From contig NC_067206.1 in NCBI RefSeq assembly GCF_026262505.1, positions 17,629,319 through 17,693,318 on the forward strand: a DNA stretch of 64,000 nt. Reading direction: 5' to 3'. The position numbers and the translations under genes were made by a program. Position 1 is the first letter of the stretch; each line of letters begins with the position of its first letter. Shown here one piece after another: positions 1 through 8,433 of this stretch. Source of the stretch: Trichomonas vaginalis G3 (Eukaryota > Parabasalia > Trichomonadida > Trichomonadidae). The notes beneath the pieces were generated by a model. The model was not told the origin of the DNA and made no database searches. It saw only the letters and a program-made list of their open reading frames with translations.

Positions 1-60
1 TGTTTGTAGCTTTACTGTTCCGTATTCGTTTGGGTCAGTACTTTGCAAATAGAACAACAT
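1..60 (-). CDS. Polinton A penton-like minor capsid gene, 5' end only
   Basis: The first 20 codons of a minus-strand gene are visible, and the rest lies outside the window. Translated from position 60 they read MLFYLQSTDPNEYG..., nearly the same as the start of the gene at 47838-48602 in Polinton copy C. There the gene has the size and placement of a penton-like minor capsid protein next to the tail-fibre-like gene. The assignment rests on that similarity and on the shared divergent arrangement. Confidence 0.6.
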   Translation of the reverse strand, partial: MLFYLQSTDPNEYGTVKLQT

Positions 61-77
61 TTTATTCTCATTAAAAT
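61..77. promoter_or_regulatory. 17-bp divergent promoter between minor capsid and tail-fibre-like genes
   Basis: Only 17 bases separate the two start codons of divergently transcribed genes. The spacer is TTTATTCTCATTAAAAT, containing a TCATT initiator-like motif on the plus strand. The same arrangement, with an 18-base spacer of closely related sequence, recurs in copy C at 48603-48620. Trichomonad genes are known to start transcription at an Inr (TCA+1-Y-W) within a few bases of the ATG, which makes such a tiny bidirectional spacer plausible. Confidence 0.55.
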
Positions 78-3000
78 ATGACTATTGCTGCATATGCGTA
101 TGAAACAAATGAAGCAAGAAGAGCACATGAACTAGTAAACGAAAACTCAACTTTAACCATTGAAGGCAATGATTTAGTCATTGACGATGGAAAAACTAAA
201 AAAGTCATTGATTTCGATACTTTTAACACTTATGACCCATTCATTACAACAAGTAAAGTTCCTATCATAAATGATGGAACGGTGCAATATATAAATTCTA
301 CAGTAGATGCCTCATTAGTGAAAGTACTGAATGTTCTCATTGAATTGTTAAAGAGCTTTCGATTTGACGACAACATTAAATGCCTAAAGAATTTAGTCAT
401 GAATGAGAAACAAATATTAGGAGTTGCTGGTAGCAGTAATGATGTACACCTTATGACATTAGAATATTATAACGAACATAAAGATGAACTGAAAGGAGAG
501 AAGGGTGACACCGGACCACAAGGAATACAAGGACCTCAAGGAATACAAGGACCTCAACGAAAACGGTTTGGATGGAAAGGATGGAAAGGATGGAAAAACT
601 GCTAAATCATGGATATGGGACCTTATAAATACTGGTTTAACAGCTGCTTCATATGGAGTTCTTCAATACCAATCGGAAAGATATGGGCTGTACTTGGTGA
701 AGAAGCTTTAGATGACGTTAAAAATGCTTTGAACTTCATTTCAAATGGTTCGATACTATTAAAACTTTATCTGGTTGGATGCAAGAAACAAGGAGTCAAA
801 TAGATACTGTAAGACGTATAGCAAACAATGCACGTACGGGATTGGATACTTTACGAAAAGCACAAAATACACTAAAGGAAGCAAATGATATTCTTGGCTC
901 AGTATCAGACATGCATGAAGATTGGCTTAAAGGTATTGACAAATCTTTAAAAAATCACAGTCAGTCTATTGCTGACTACAAGAAAAGTATAGATTTTTTA
1001 CATAGTGCTATGGACGTACATGATGGAAGCATAAGGAACTTACTTAATGCTAACAATAACTTACCAGGAACTATTAAAGCATTTATAAAGTCCTTTGTAA
1101 AACCCGGTGCTCTAACATTTAGGTCTTTGAGAGCAAGAGCATTGAAGTCAAGAGATGCAGAAACTCCAACAGAAACTCCAGAAGGAACTGAAACAACAGA
1201 AACTCCAGAAGAACCACCAAAACCAACAGCTAATGAAATATTGTTCGAATATTTTCCAAGGTACTCTGTTCTCATTGCATACATTCAAGAAATACTTAAG
1301 AAAGCAGACTTGACTTTAGGAGATGATGAAAGTTCTGTATATCTTTCGTTCCAATTCCAAATAGCAGAACTTTTGAGACAGATATGCTTAATGTATGACA
1401 ACATCTCTGATTTCACAAGATATGACGACGACCATGACCCCGAACACGGTGAAGAAGAAGTTTTACAAACATCCATTAAGACAGGAAAGGTTTTAACTCA
1501 AAGTCTCATTATTGACACCAAAGATGGCGAAGTGGACGTTCTTCAAGAGCTGAAGAAAAATACTTCTTCGGGAGGTGGTGGTAGGCATGAACTTGAAATA
1601 AATGAGATAGAAGAGAAATTAGCCGAAAAAGCAGATAAAGAACATAAACACAATATCTCCGATATAAATGAACTTCAAGCTACATTAAATAGTAAAGCGG
1701 ACAAAAATGAACTTGACGCAACGAACAAAGTTTTGAAATCTCATAAACACAATATCTCCGATATAAATGAACTTCAAACTTCTTTAGACAATAAAGCAGA
1801 CAAAAACCATGTTCATTATATAAGTTCTGATGAACAGATTATAACGGACTATCATGGATATTTAACACAGGGTGAAAAAGTGAATACGAAAAATGTTAAT
1901 GAAAGAAGATATAAATTCATTCGTGCTAAAGGTTATGACATACACTGTACTGTACAGTATGACACAGGTATAGCACCACAATCATTTGGTTATAACGCTG
2001 AAATTTATGCTTCATACTTCTTTGTTAACGGTGTATTAGTTGAACCAAGATTTACTTTGAGAGTTAAGTCAAAAATAACTTTTGAAGATGCTATTAAAAG
2101 TAAAGCTGACAAAACAGAACTTGACGCAACGAACAAAGTTTTGAAATCTCATAAACACAATATCTCCGATATAAATGAACTTCAAGCTACATTAGACAGT
2201 AAAGCCGACAAGAACCATACACATAAATCCTTCACTACTGTTAGAGCAGACGACATAATATTGAACTATGATTTGGGTTCAAGTGCACCTTTAGAGAATC
2301 CGAGTACAAGCGTAAAAGATACTCTTAACAATTTAGATAAGAGTTGCAGGAATATCGAAGGTCATGCCAGAAACTTTGAAGCATATGACTACCAGCAATG
2401 TTAGACAGTAAAGCCGACAAGAACCATACACATAAATCCTTCACTACTGTTAGAGCAGACGACATAATATTGAACTTTGACCTTGTTCAAGTGCACCATT
2501 AGAAAATCCAAGTACAAGCGTAAAAGATACTCTTAACAATTTAGATAAGAGTTGCAGGAATATCGAAGATCATGCCAGAAACTTTGAAGCATATGAACTA
2601 CCAACAATGTTAGATAAGAAAGCAGACAAAACAGAGCTTCAAACATTAAAGACAGAAATACTTCAAACATTATATCCTATAGGCTCTATTTATACGTCAA
2701 TGAATTCAACAAATCCAGAAACAGTTTTAGGTTTTGGTATGTGGGAGCAGATTGTAGATAAATTCTTATACTGTGCGAACTCTTCAAAGCAAACAGGAGG
2801 TTCGAAGAAAATTACTGAAGCAAACCTTCCACCGCACACTCATACAGGAACTACAAACACAACAGGTAGTCATTCACATTCAATAACAAAAAGAGGTTAT
2901 ACAAATCTTGCAGCAGGTTCGGATAGACAGGGAATGCATAGATATGATATTTCAAGTGACCCAGTAGATTCAAGCACAGGTATTTTCTGTGGAACCACAG

Positions 3001-3098
3001 GAAATCATTCACACACTTTCACAACAAATCCAACAGGCTCGGGTGAAGATTATATGCCACCATTTGTGACTATATTCGCATGGTACCGCGTTCAATGA
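78..3098 (+). pseudogene. Polinton A phage-tail-fibre-like protein (collagen-like stalk plus collar-type tip), broken
   Basis: The N-terminal ~130 residues are a globular domain, followed by a short collagen-like Gly-Pro-Gln stretch (GPQGIQGPQGIQGPQ). Next comes a long helical/coiled region, then repeated modules of the type HKHNISDINELQ...NKADK that recur three or four times. The C-terminal piece (2607-3098) reads YPIGSIYTSMNST...GFGMWEQ and ends PPFVTIFAWYRV, the pattern of phage tail-collar/short tail fibre tips. It would be a trimeric surface fibre. A close paralogue lies at 48621-51559. The copy looks broken in a few places and contains an internal duplication of its own modules. The phage-fibre relation is inferred from motif style. 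Confidence 0.7.
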
Positions 3099-3138
3099 AC
3101 GCGCTTGAGCCTAGAATAAAATCTTTAACTTTACATAA

Positions 3139-4224
3139 ATGAGCTTGAAAGAAGTATTCGAACAACATCCATGGAGGTCTTTTAAGAAATTCAATGAAGC
3201 TGCAAAGAGTTCGGGATTTACTAACAGAGCTGAAGTGAAAAGGTTCTTTGACAAAAATGTTGTACATCAAACAAAAATAAATCCTTACGACTACTTTTTA
3301 CCAATTTACTCCAACACTCCTGACGCATACCAATTTGACACTCTCATTCAAAGCAGAAAAGGAGGACATAAACCATTCCTCATCTTCATTAATGTTAACA
3401 CTCGCAAAGCTTTTGCGTATATAATGAGAAATAAAGGAACTCATGAAGTGTTAAGAGTTTTACAAAAGTTTGTAGCAGAACATAGCCCAAGTATTTTAAC
3501 ATCAGACCAAGACGGTGCATACCTCAGCAACGAAATCACAGAATTTCTCATTAAGCATAACATAACTCACTACACTACTGAAGACCATAACCATAACATA
3601 CTCGGTATCATTAACCGCTTCATAAGGACTCTCAGAGATTTAAATCAAGAGCGAGACTTTACCGAAGAAACAATGAAACATTTCATCGAAGTTTACAATT
3701 CCTCAACACATTCTACAACAGGACATACACCAAATTCAATGACACAACAACAAGAAGAAAAGTATATACAAAAGAAACGAAGTCAAACACAAAATATCAG
3801 AAATTCAACACAATTTACTCTCATTCCTGGAACAAAAGTTCGTGTAGTTCTTGACGACAAACCGTTGACAAAGAAACGTTTAAGGTTAAGTCGAAATTAT
3901 TATATCGTAGACTCTACGCAAGGTAATGGATATCTTATAAAAGCTGCTGACGACTCCATAGCATTTTACCCTCGTCATAAATTAGTCGAAAGTAGTAATG
4001 GCAAACTTGCTGAAACCATTGACGAAGCAAAGCGAGGAGTGGTTATTGAAATACTTGACTACAACATAAACGATGACACTTATAAAGTAAGATATGAAGG
4101 AGGCGTTGAAGATGTTATACCATCTAAGAACTTGAGAGAATCTAAACCAACTCATCTGGGACCATTAGAGCGGGAGTACTGGAAAGATAAAAACATGCCA
4201 GAAAGAATAAGAAAATTCTTCTAA
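3139..4224 (+). CDS. Polinton A integrase (retroviral-type DDE, chromo-like C-terminus)
   Basis: A 361-residue protein that looks whole. The first ~60 residues are helical and basic, with the family signature around VVHQTKINPYDYFLPIYSNTP. The RNase-H-fold core follows, with DTLIQS, TSDQDGAYLS and a downstream helix containing RFIRTLRDLNQ. A basic linker leads to a ~60-residue C-terminal SH3/chromo-like domain (DDTYKVRYEGGVEDVIP). It would insert Polinton DNA after protein-primed replication. It directly follows the fibre gene, as does its paralogue at 51579-52666. The Polinton/Maverick integrase assignment is confident; the C-terminal fold is inferred. Confidence 0.85.
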   Translation: MSLKEVFEQHPWRSFKKFNEAAKSSGFTNRAEVKRFFDKNVVHQTKINPYDYFLPIYSNTPDAYQFDTLIQSRKGGHKPFLIFINVNTRKAFAYIMRNKGTHEVLRVLQKFVAEHSPSILTSDQDGAYLSNEITEFLIKHNITHYTTEDHNHNILGIINRFIRTLRDLNQERDFTEETMKHFIEVYNSSTHSTTGHTPNSMTQQQEEKYIQKKRSQTQNIRNSTQFTLIPGTKVRVVLDDKPLTKKRLRLSRNYYIVDSTQGNGYLIKAADDSIAFYPRHKLVESSNGKLAETIDEAKRGVVIEILDYNINDDTYKVRYEGGVEDVIPSKNLRESKPTHLGPLEREYWKDKNMPERIRKFF

Positions 4225-4263
4225 ACTTTTTCGTTGGATGTAAATCAGACAAAAATATATTAT

Positions 4264-4312
4264 AGGTGAAGAGGTGAGATTTCACCTGTTTTCTCACCTG
4301 TTTTTTCACCTC
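4264..4312. repeat. AGGTGAAAT/ATTTCACCT hairpin at gene 3' end (copy 1)
   Basis: A palindromic AGGTGAGATTTCACCT core with extra CACCT arms, 40 bases after the integrase stop codon. The same motif recurs after other Polinton A genes (5365-5413, 5600-5643, 7394-7430, 16409-16475). It may mark transcript 3' ends. Confidence 0.6.
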
Positions 4313-4392
4313 TTGAATTTTCGTGAATTTCCTTAAGATAGAAAAAATAAAGTTAGTTTTATTTTTTTTTTTTTTTATTTTGTATAAAAGAT

Positions 4393-5358
4393 ATGATTTC
4401 AACAATCGGCACAACAACAATTCAAGCCGCGAACGGCGGGACTCTGTCCACAACAACTTCACCAAACTCGTTAGTCATGAATCCAACATCTATGTTAGTA
4501 GAGATGGAAAGCTTCATTCCTTCTTCATTTACTTTCGAAACAGAAATACAAAAAATTAAGCAGGAACTTTTAACAAGTAATTTAGACTGTAGTGCGAAAG
4601 ATGAAACAAATGAACAGTATCTTTATGAAATGGAGGACCTCATCGACCATTTACCTAAACTACCTGAAATTCAGCATCAAAAACTAACTATTCCTGAATT
4701 CGACGAAATTGAAGTCAAAGCAACTGACTCAGTAGAAATAAAGAAGTTCATACGTAAAGTAAATTATGAATTCCTTGGTTTTCATTGCAACCATAAAGTT
4801 ATGGACAAAGATTGCGATATGGTATATAAGAATGTTTCTGACATATATAAATCTGAAGAATTTAAGACCTACGACAACTTTGTTTCGTTAGTTGCTGAAT
4901 GTGTTTGGGAAATAAGAGATAAAGATAGAAGAGGCAAAGTATGGAACGAACAACTAAGACCCGCTATGTTTGAGATGAAGAGAGCAATTGACGCTTTAGT
5001 TGTTCTAGCAGGTCAAATTTCAATGTATAATGCAAAAATGAACCCACAATGTTCAAAATGTAAAGCAGCAATAAGGAAATATAACTACTCCGTCAAAGAG
5101 ATAGAAAGAATGCGAAACGACTATGCAGACTTAAAGAAAGAAGCAGAAAAGCCAGCAGAAGATAAAATGGACATGTTAGCATTTCTGAACAAAAACTATC
5201 CAACAGTAGAAGATTTCCTTCTATCTGACGTCAAGAAGAAATATAAAGAGACTTTCGGCATTGTTAAAACTTTTGATATCCTCAGCGAAGAAATAGAAGC
5301 TACAAAACTGTTTAGGATTTCAAATATACATCGTACAATTCATGTAAAACGCTTGTGA
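4393..5358 (+). CDS. Polinton A unknown protein, 321 aa
   Basis: Not recognised. It is a soluble protein with a Ser/Thr-rich N-terminus (~45 residues), an acidic middle with repeated IPEFDEIEVKA-type segments, and a charged helical C-terminal half. A CNHKVMDKDC stretch and a CSKCKAAIRKYNYS segment (CxxC) could bind metal. It follows the integrase in the same direction. The start lies just after an A/T-rich spacer containing a 14-T run. The frame looks whole. No membrane segment or enzyme motif was seen. Confidence 0.55.
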   Translation: MISTIGTTTIQAANGGTLSTTTSPNSLVMNPTSMLVEMESFIPSSFTFETEIQKIKQELLTSNLDCSAKDETNEQYLYEMEDLIDHLPKLPEIQHQKLTIPEFDEIEVKATDSVEIKKFIRKVNYEFLGFHCNHKVMDKDCDMVYKNVSDIYKSEEFKTYDNFVSLVAECVWEIRDKDRRGKVWNEQLRPAMFEMKRAIDALVVLAGQISMYNAKMNPQCSKCKAAIRKYNYSVKEIERMRNDYADLKKEAEKPAEDKMDMLAFLNKNYPTVEDFLLSDVKKKYKETFGIVKTFDILSEEIEATKLFRISNIHRTIHVKRL

Positions 5359-5998
5359 AAAAAAGAGGTGAAAAATTAGGTGAAAAAAGAGGTGAAATCT
5401 CACCTCTTCACCTAAATTATATTTTTGGTCATTTACACTCATTTACGAAGAAGTCATGACAAAGCATTTACGATGAAATCTTGACAAGGCATTTACGAAG
5501 AAGTTATGACAAAGCATTTACGAAGAAGTTATGACAAAGCATTTACGAAGAAGTTATGACAAAGCATTTACGAAGAAGTTATGACAAAGTCATGAGGGTG
5601 AAAAATTAGGTGAAAAAAGAGGTGAAATCTCACCTCTTCACCTAAATTATATTTTTGGTCAAAGCTTCCACGAGAGAAAAGATTCCTCATTTGCTAAGGA
5701 TTCCAAAAATGAAAAAATCGTTGATTTCGGCTGAGAAAAAACGGCAAAAACCCTTCTTCCACGGGAACAAAGAAATAAAGAAGAAATAAAGTAAATTTTT
5801 TATTTATTCCCGTGGAAGATAGAGCACTTTTATGACACTTTTTATTCACGACAAACAAGACAAATAAAGAAAATAAGAAAATACGGCGCTGTCGCGGTTC
5901 GAACCACAGACCCTGACCCCTCCATAACACCACCTTAGACCACTGTGCTACGTAGCCTGTCGACATAAGATTTTATAAATTGCATATTTGACGTAAAT
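5359..5998. repeat. Intergenic block between convergent genes: two hairpin copies, 25-bp minisatellite, tRNA-like stretch
   Basis: No credible gene is seen. A ~62-bp segment carrying the AGGTGAAAT hairpin occurs twice as a direct repeat (about 5365-5430 and 5596-5660). Between the copies lie six 25-bp units (CATTTACGAAGAAGTTATGA plus CAAAG) at 5440-5589. Units 3-6 are essentially identical and the first two are diverged. Related CACGACAACATTAACGAAG units recur at 7341-7385 after the KilA-N gene. A tRNA-like sequence lies at 5885-5957. Confidence 0.7.
5885..5957 (-). other. tRNA-like sequence with A- and B-box motifs (degenerate)
   Basis: On the minus strand the sequence TAGCACAGTGG matches an RNA polymerase III A box, and GGTTCGAACC, about 50 bases downstream, is an ideal B box. 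The putative 5' GGCTACG and the 3' end pair at only about four of seven positions, and the T-stem is imperfect, so this is not a convincing functional tRNA. A tRNA pseudogene or a tRNA-derived SINE head are alternatives. Local GC is clearly higher than in neighbouring DNA. Confidence 0.35.
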
Positions 5999-6373
5999 TT
6001 ATTTCCATCTGGCTTCCCACTGCATAAGATATTCATACGTGTTTGTAAGACATTCATTAAACTTCTTTTCTATTGCATCTAATCTTGCGTTATTTTTTTC
6101 AATAACTTGTCTGTATTCTTCATCATCTCCAGCAGTGTTTGGGTCTTCACGTTTAAAATATTCATTGTTAACCAATTTTTTATCTACAAATTTTATTAGT
6201 GTTTGATTCACTTCGTTATGATAACGGTCATATTCTTTCAATACGTAAGTGAAGACAAAATGCGTCGTACCTTCAATCTTAAAGCTTAAAGAACTTTCAA
6301 CACAGTTTTGAGGGTCTGTCAGTGCGTCAATGAGATAGTATTCGAAGTCAGTCAATAATCTTTTTAAAGTCAT
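5999..6373 (-). CDS. Polinton A small unknown protein, 124 aa
   Basis: Not recognised. It is a charged, mostly helical protein. Its N-terminal half (SLSFKIEGTTHFVFTYVLKEYDRYHNEVNQTLIKFVDKKLV) aligns by eye with the small plus-strand gene at 30709-31170 in Polinton B (KKGEFVLKFCFWEYDKNHKT...FKFVNDRLVD), so it is a conserved accessory gene. It is transcribed toward the 5.4-6.0 kb repeat block and diverges from the KilA-N gene across about 107 bases that hold two T-rich tracts, one for each direction. Confidence 0.6.
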   Translation of the reverse strand: MTLKRLLTDFEYYLIDALTDPQNCVESSLSFKIEGTTHFVFTYVLKEYDRYHNEVNQTLIKFVDKKLVNNEYFKREDPNTAGDDEEYRQVIEKNNARLDAIEKKFNECLTNTYEYLMQWEARWK

Positions 6374-6480
6374 TTCATACAGGATAAAATTTAATGTTGT
6401 GAAGAAATAGTGTTTATCTCAAAAAAAATAAAGTTAGTTTTTATTTTATTTATTTTTTTATCCTGTATGTAAAGACAGAT

Positions 6481-7341
6481 ATGTCAACATTAGAGAACAC
6501 AACAACTGCTATCGTTCATGAAGTCATAAATGAAGAATACGAATACATACAGTATAACAAACAATTGAGACTCATTCGTTCTGTCAAAGACGACATGTAC
6601 CAAATGCAAAGTATTTTGACGGCTTGTTTTGCTCCAGATACTAAGCTTCCTAAAGACTGGTTTAGGAACCAAAGCACCATAGAACTATTAAGTGAAGCAC
6701 AGCGAGACGTACTTTTTTCTGAAAACAGTGAAGAACAGCGAGTAGGTAAAAAATCCCAGTCGCCAAAACTCTATGAAAACCGTGAAAAATTGCCAAACGG
6801 TTTGAGAGGATATTATGTTCATAGACTTTTAGTAAATGCAGTTGCAATGTGGGCTTCACCACGTTATGCTTGGAATATTTACAAACTTCTTGACGAACTT
6901 CACAGACAAGAACGTGGAGAGATGGAAAAGAAACTTCAAGCAAAAGATGAAGTCATTGAATCCAAAGACAAAAGCATACAGAAAAGAATACCGCGTTCAG
7001 TACCAAAAGGAAAGGAAAAGAACTATAAGTATATGATTTATACTGAAGAGTTGGAGAATGAAGAAGACAGAGATATGGTTATGTTGCATTTAGTCAGAAG
7101 AAACAACAAAAGCTTTTACGACCTTGCTAAAATATATAAATCTGACAGAAACTGGTTCTATCGTGAAAACTTACCGATTTCAATGACACCGAATGAGCAA
7201 ATAAAAGAAATTGTCAAAAATACTCTTCCTCAAACACACTATGACATCAAAGGTTGCACAATACTTACCTTCAAAGAAGACTTACCATTACTGAAGGAAA
7301 AAATAACAGAATATTTCGATAACTTCAAAGAGGAAGAATGA
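6481..7341 (+). CDS. KilA-N domain protein
   Basis: 286 residues. A segment around residues 95-140 (LPNGLRGYYVHRLLVNAVAM, then WASPRYAWNIYKLLDEL) matches the KilA-N/APSES-like DNA-binding fold common in large DNA viruses and in trichomonad Polintons. It is followed by a Lys/Glu-rich coiled coil (residues ~145-165) and a C-terminal domain of the kind often joined to KilA-N. It probably binds nucleic acid. The promoter region has a T-run followed by ATCC, as in other genes of this copy. The frame looks whole. Confidence 0.8.
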   Translation: MSTLENTTTAIVHEVINEEYEYIQYNKQLRLIRSVKDDMYQMQSILTACFAPDTKLPKDWFRNQSTIELLSEAQRDVLFSENSEEQRVGKKSQSPKLYENREKLPNGLRGYYVHRLLVNAVAMWASPRYAWNIYKLLDELHRQERGEMEKKLQAKDEVIESKDKSIQKRIPRSVPKGKEKNYKYMIYTEELENEEDRDMVMLHLVRRNNKSFYDLAKIYKSDRNWFYRENLPISMTPNEQIKEIVKNTLPQTHYDIKGCTILTFKEDLPLLKEKITEYFDNFKEEE

Positions 7342-7393
7342 AGTCACGACAACATTAACGAAGAAGTCACGACAACATTAACGAAGAGAGAAT

Positions 7394-7430
7394 GAGGTGA
7401 AAAAACAGGTGAAATCTCACCTCTTCACCA
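7394..7430. repeat. AGGTGAAAT hairpin between convergent gene ends (copy 4)
   Basis: Palindrome AGGTGAAATCTCACCT with flanking GAGGTGAAA and CTTCACC arms, in the 105-bp gap between the convergent KilA-N gene and the gene at 7446-7916. It belongs to the repeat family listed at 4264 and 5359. Confidence 0.6.
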
Positions 7431-7445
7431 AAAATATATTTTTGG

Positions 7446-7916
7446 TTAAATAGCTTCAGGGTCAATTTCTTCAACCATTTCACTTCCTTCGTCAATGTCA
7501 ATAGAAGCTTCTTCAACCTTTGGTAAGAACTTTTGTATAACATCTTTGTTCGTTATTGTCTTCAGAGATGAAGGATAATATTTCACAGATTTCACCCTTC
7601 TTATATTCTTTCTGTTCGGAAAGATTAAAGCAATACTGAAGAAGTCAATGTTGGAGTTCTTTATAACAGTATAATGAGTATCTTTGACATTCACGAAGAA
7701 ACCCTTTTGTTTCAAAACTACTGCTAACTCTTGTGAAGTATAACGTTTGCGGTCAATGACAATAGCTAATGGTCTGACATACTGACCGAACTTAGATTCT
7801 TTCACAAACTTCTTGTTAAAGATAACATTGACGTTTGAAGCACCATTGAACTCATTCTTGATGGCAGTAGCGAGAGCATTGTATGAAAAGAACTTGCAAT
7901 CTTGCATGTGTTTCAT
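7446..7916 (-). CDS. Polinton A unknown protein, 156 aa (replication-module neighbour)
   Basis: Not recognised. It has a basic N-terminal half and an acidic tail (IDIDEGSEMVEEIDPEAI). The tail, and the central FAIV/SIALIF plus basic-strand pattern, resemble the minus-strand gene at 31187-31606 in Polinton B (tail ENIDIDPEMF). The latter sits beside the D5-like helicase, so a role in replication, such as ssDNA binding, is possible but only inferred. It looks whole. Confidence 0.55.
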   Translation of the reverse strand: MKHMQDCKFFSYNALATAIKNEFNGASNVNVIFNKKFVKESKFGQYVRPLAIVIDRKRYTSQELAVVLKQKGFFVNVKDTHYTVIKNSNIDFFSIALIFPNRKNIRRVKSVKYYPSSLKTITNKDVIQKFLPKVEEASIDIDEGSEMVEEIDPEAI

Positions 7917-8004
7917 TAAAATAAAAATATTAAATTATTTTGAAAAATAACTTAAAAAAATGTAATCTAATTTTTCAAAAAATATTTTTTATCCGATAGA
8001 AAAG

Positions 8005-8382
8005 ATGACAGAAAAATTAACTTTTTACATAGCGCCAGACCCTTCTTGCCCACATCCTTTTAAGCCACAATATATAGACATAGAACTAAATAGAGAAAGC
8101 GAAATTCCACAATATATATACATAGAACTAAATAGTGAAGGCGAAATTCTACAAACAGAAGAAAGCGAAATTCCACAAACATATAGAGACCTAGATAACG
8201 AAAATGGATATGCGCTATTCTGGTTAGATTGTCCTTATAAAATGTATGAAAAAAAGGCTTTATATGAAGAATATAGAAAATATTGTCATGAAAACGATAT
8301 AAGACCAAGCTCTAGAGAAAAATTCTATGCTGGTATAAAACATCTTTTCGAAGTTCGGAATGGCAAATATATAAAGAAATAA
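8005..8382 (+). CDS. Small protein with helicase-primase-tail-like C-terminus, 125 aa
   Basis: The N-terminal ~60 residues are repetitive (QYIDIELNRESEIP, QYIYIELNSEGEI). The C-terminal ~55 residues (EKKALYEEYRKYCHENDIR...FYAGIKHLFEVRNGKYIKK) match the winged-helix tail of the D5-like helicase at 31645-32881 (ERSLYDSYKQYCQEYGYMT...FLANVKSLLDVQNGVYTKK). It may be the leftover tail of a helicase-primase gene or a stand-alone DNA-binding protein. Upstream, ATTTTTTATCCGATAGAAAA immediately precedes the ATG, the same promoter as at 31607-31632 in copy B. Confidence 0.55.
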   Translation: MTEKLTFYIAPDPSCPHPFKPQYIDIELNRESEIPQYIYIELNSEGEILQTEESEIPQTYRDLDNENGYALFWLDCPYKMYEKKALYEEYRKYCHENDIRPSSREKFYAGIKHLFEVRNGKYIKK

Positions 8383-8433
8383 TTTTTCTAAGTTTATTTT
8401 TTCGAAAAAATATTTTTTTATTTCCTACTAAAG

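Noticed and set aside
1-4224. A prophage or bacterial contamination (tail fibre, collagen repeats)
   Set aside because: The gene sits between Polinton penton-like and integrase genes in two independent copies, with the same AT-rich base composition and trichomonad-type gene starts.
5885-5957. A functional tRNA gene
   Set aside because: A and B boxes are good, but acceptor and T stems pair too poorly; kept only as tRNA-like.
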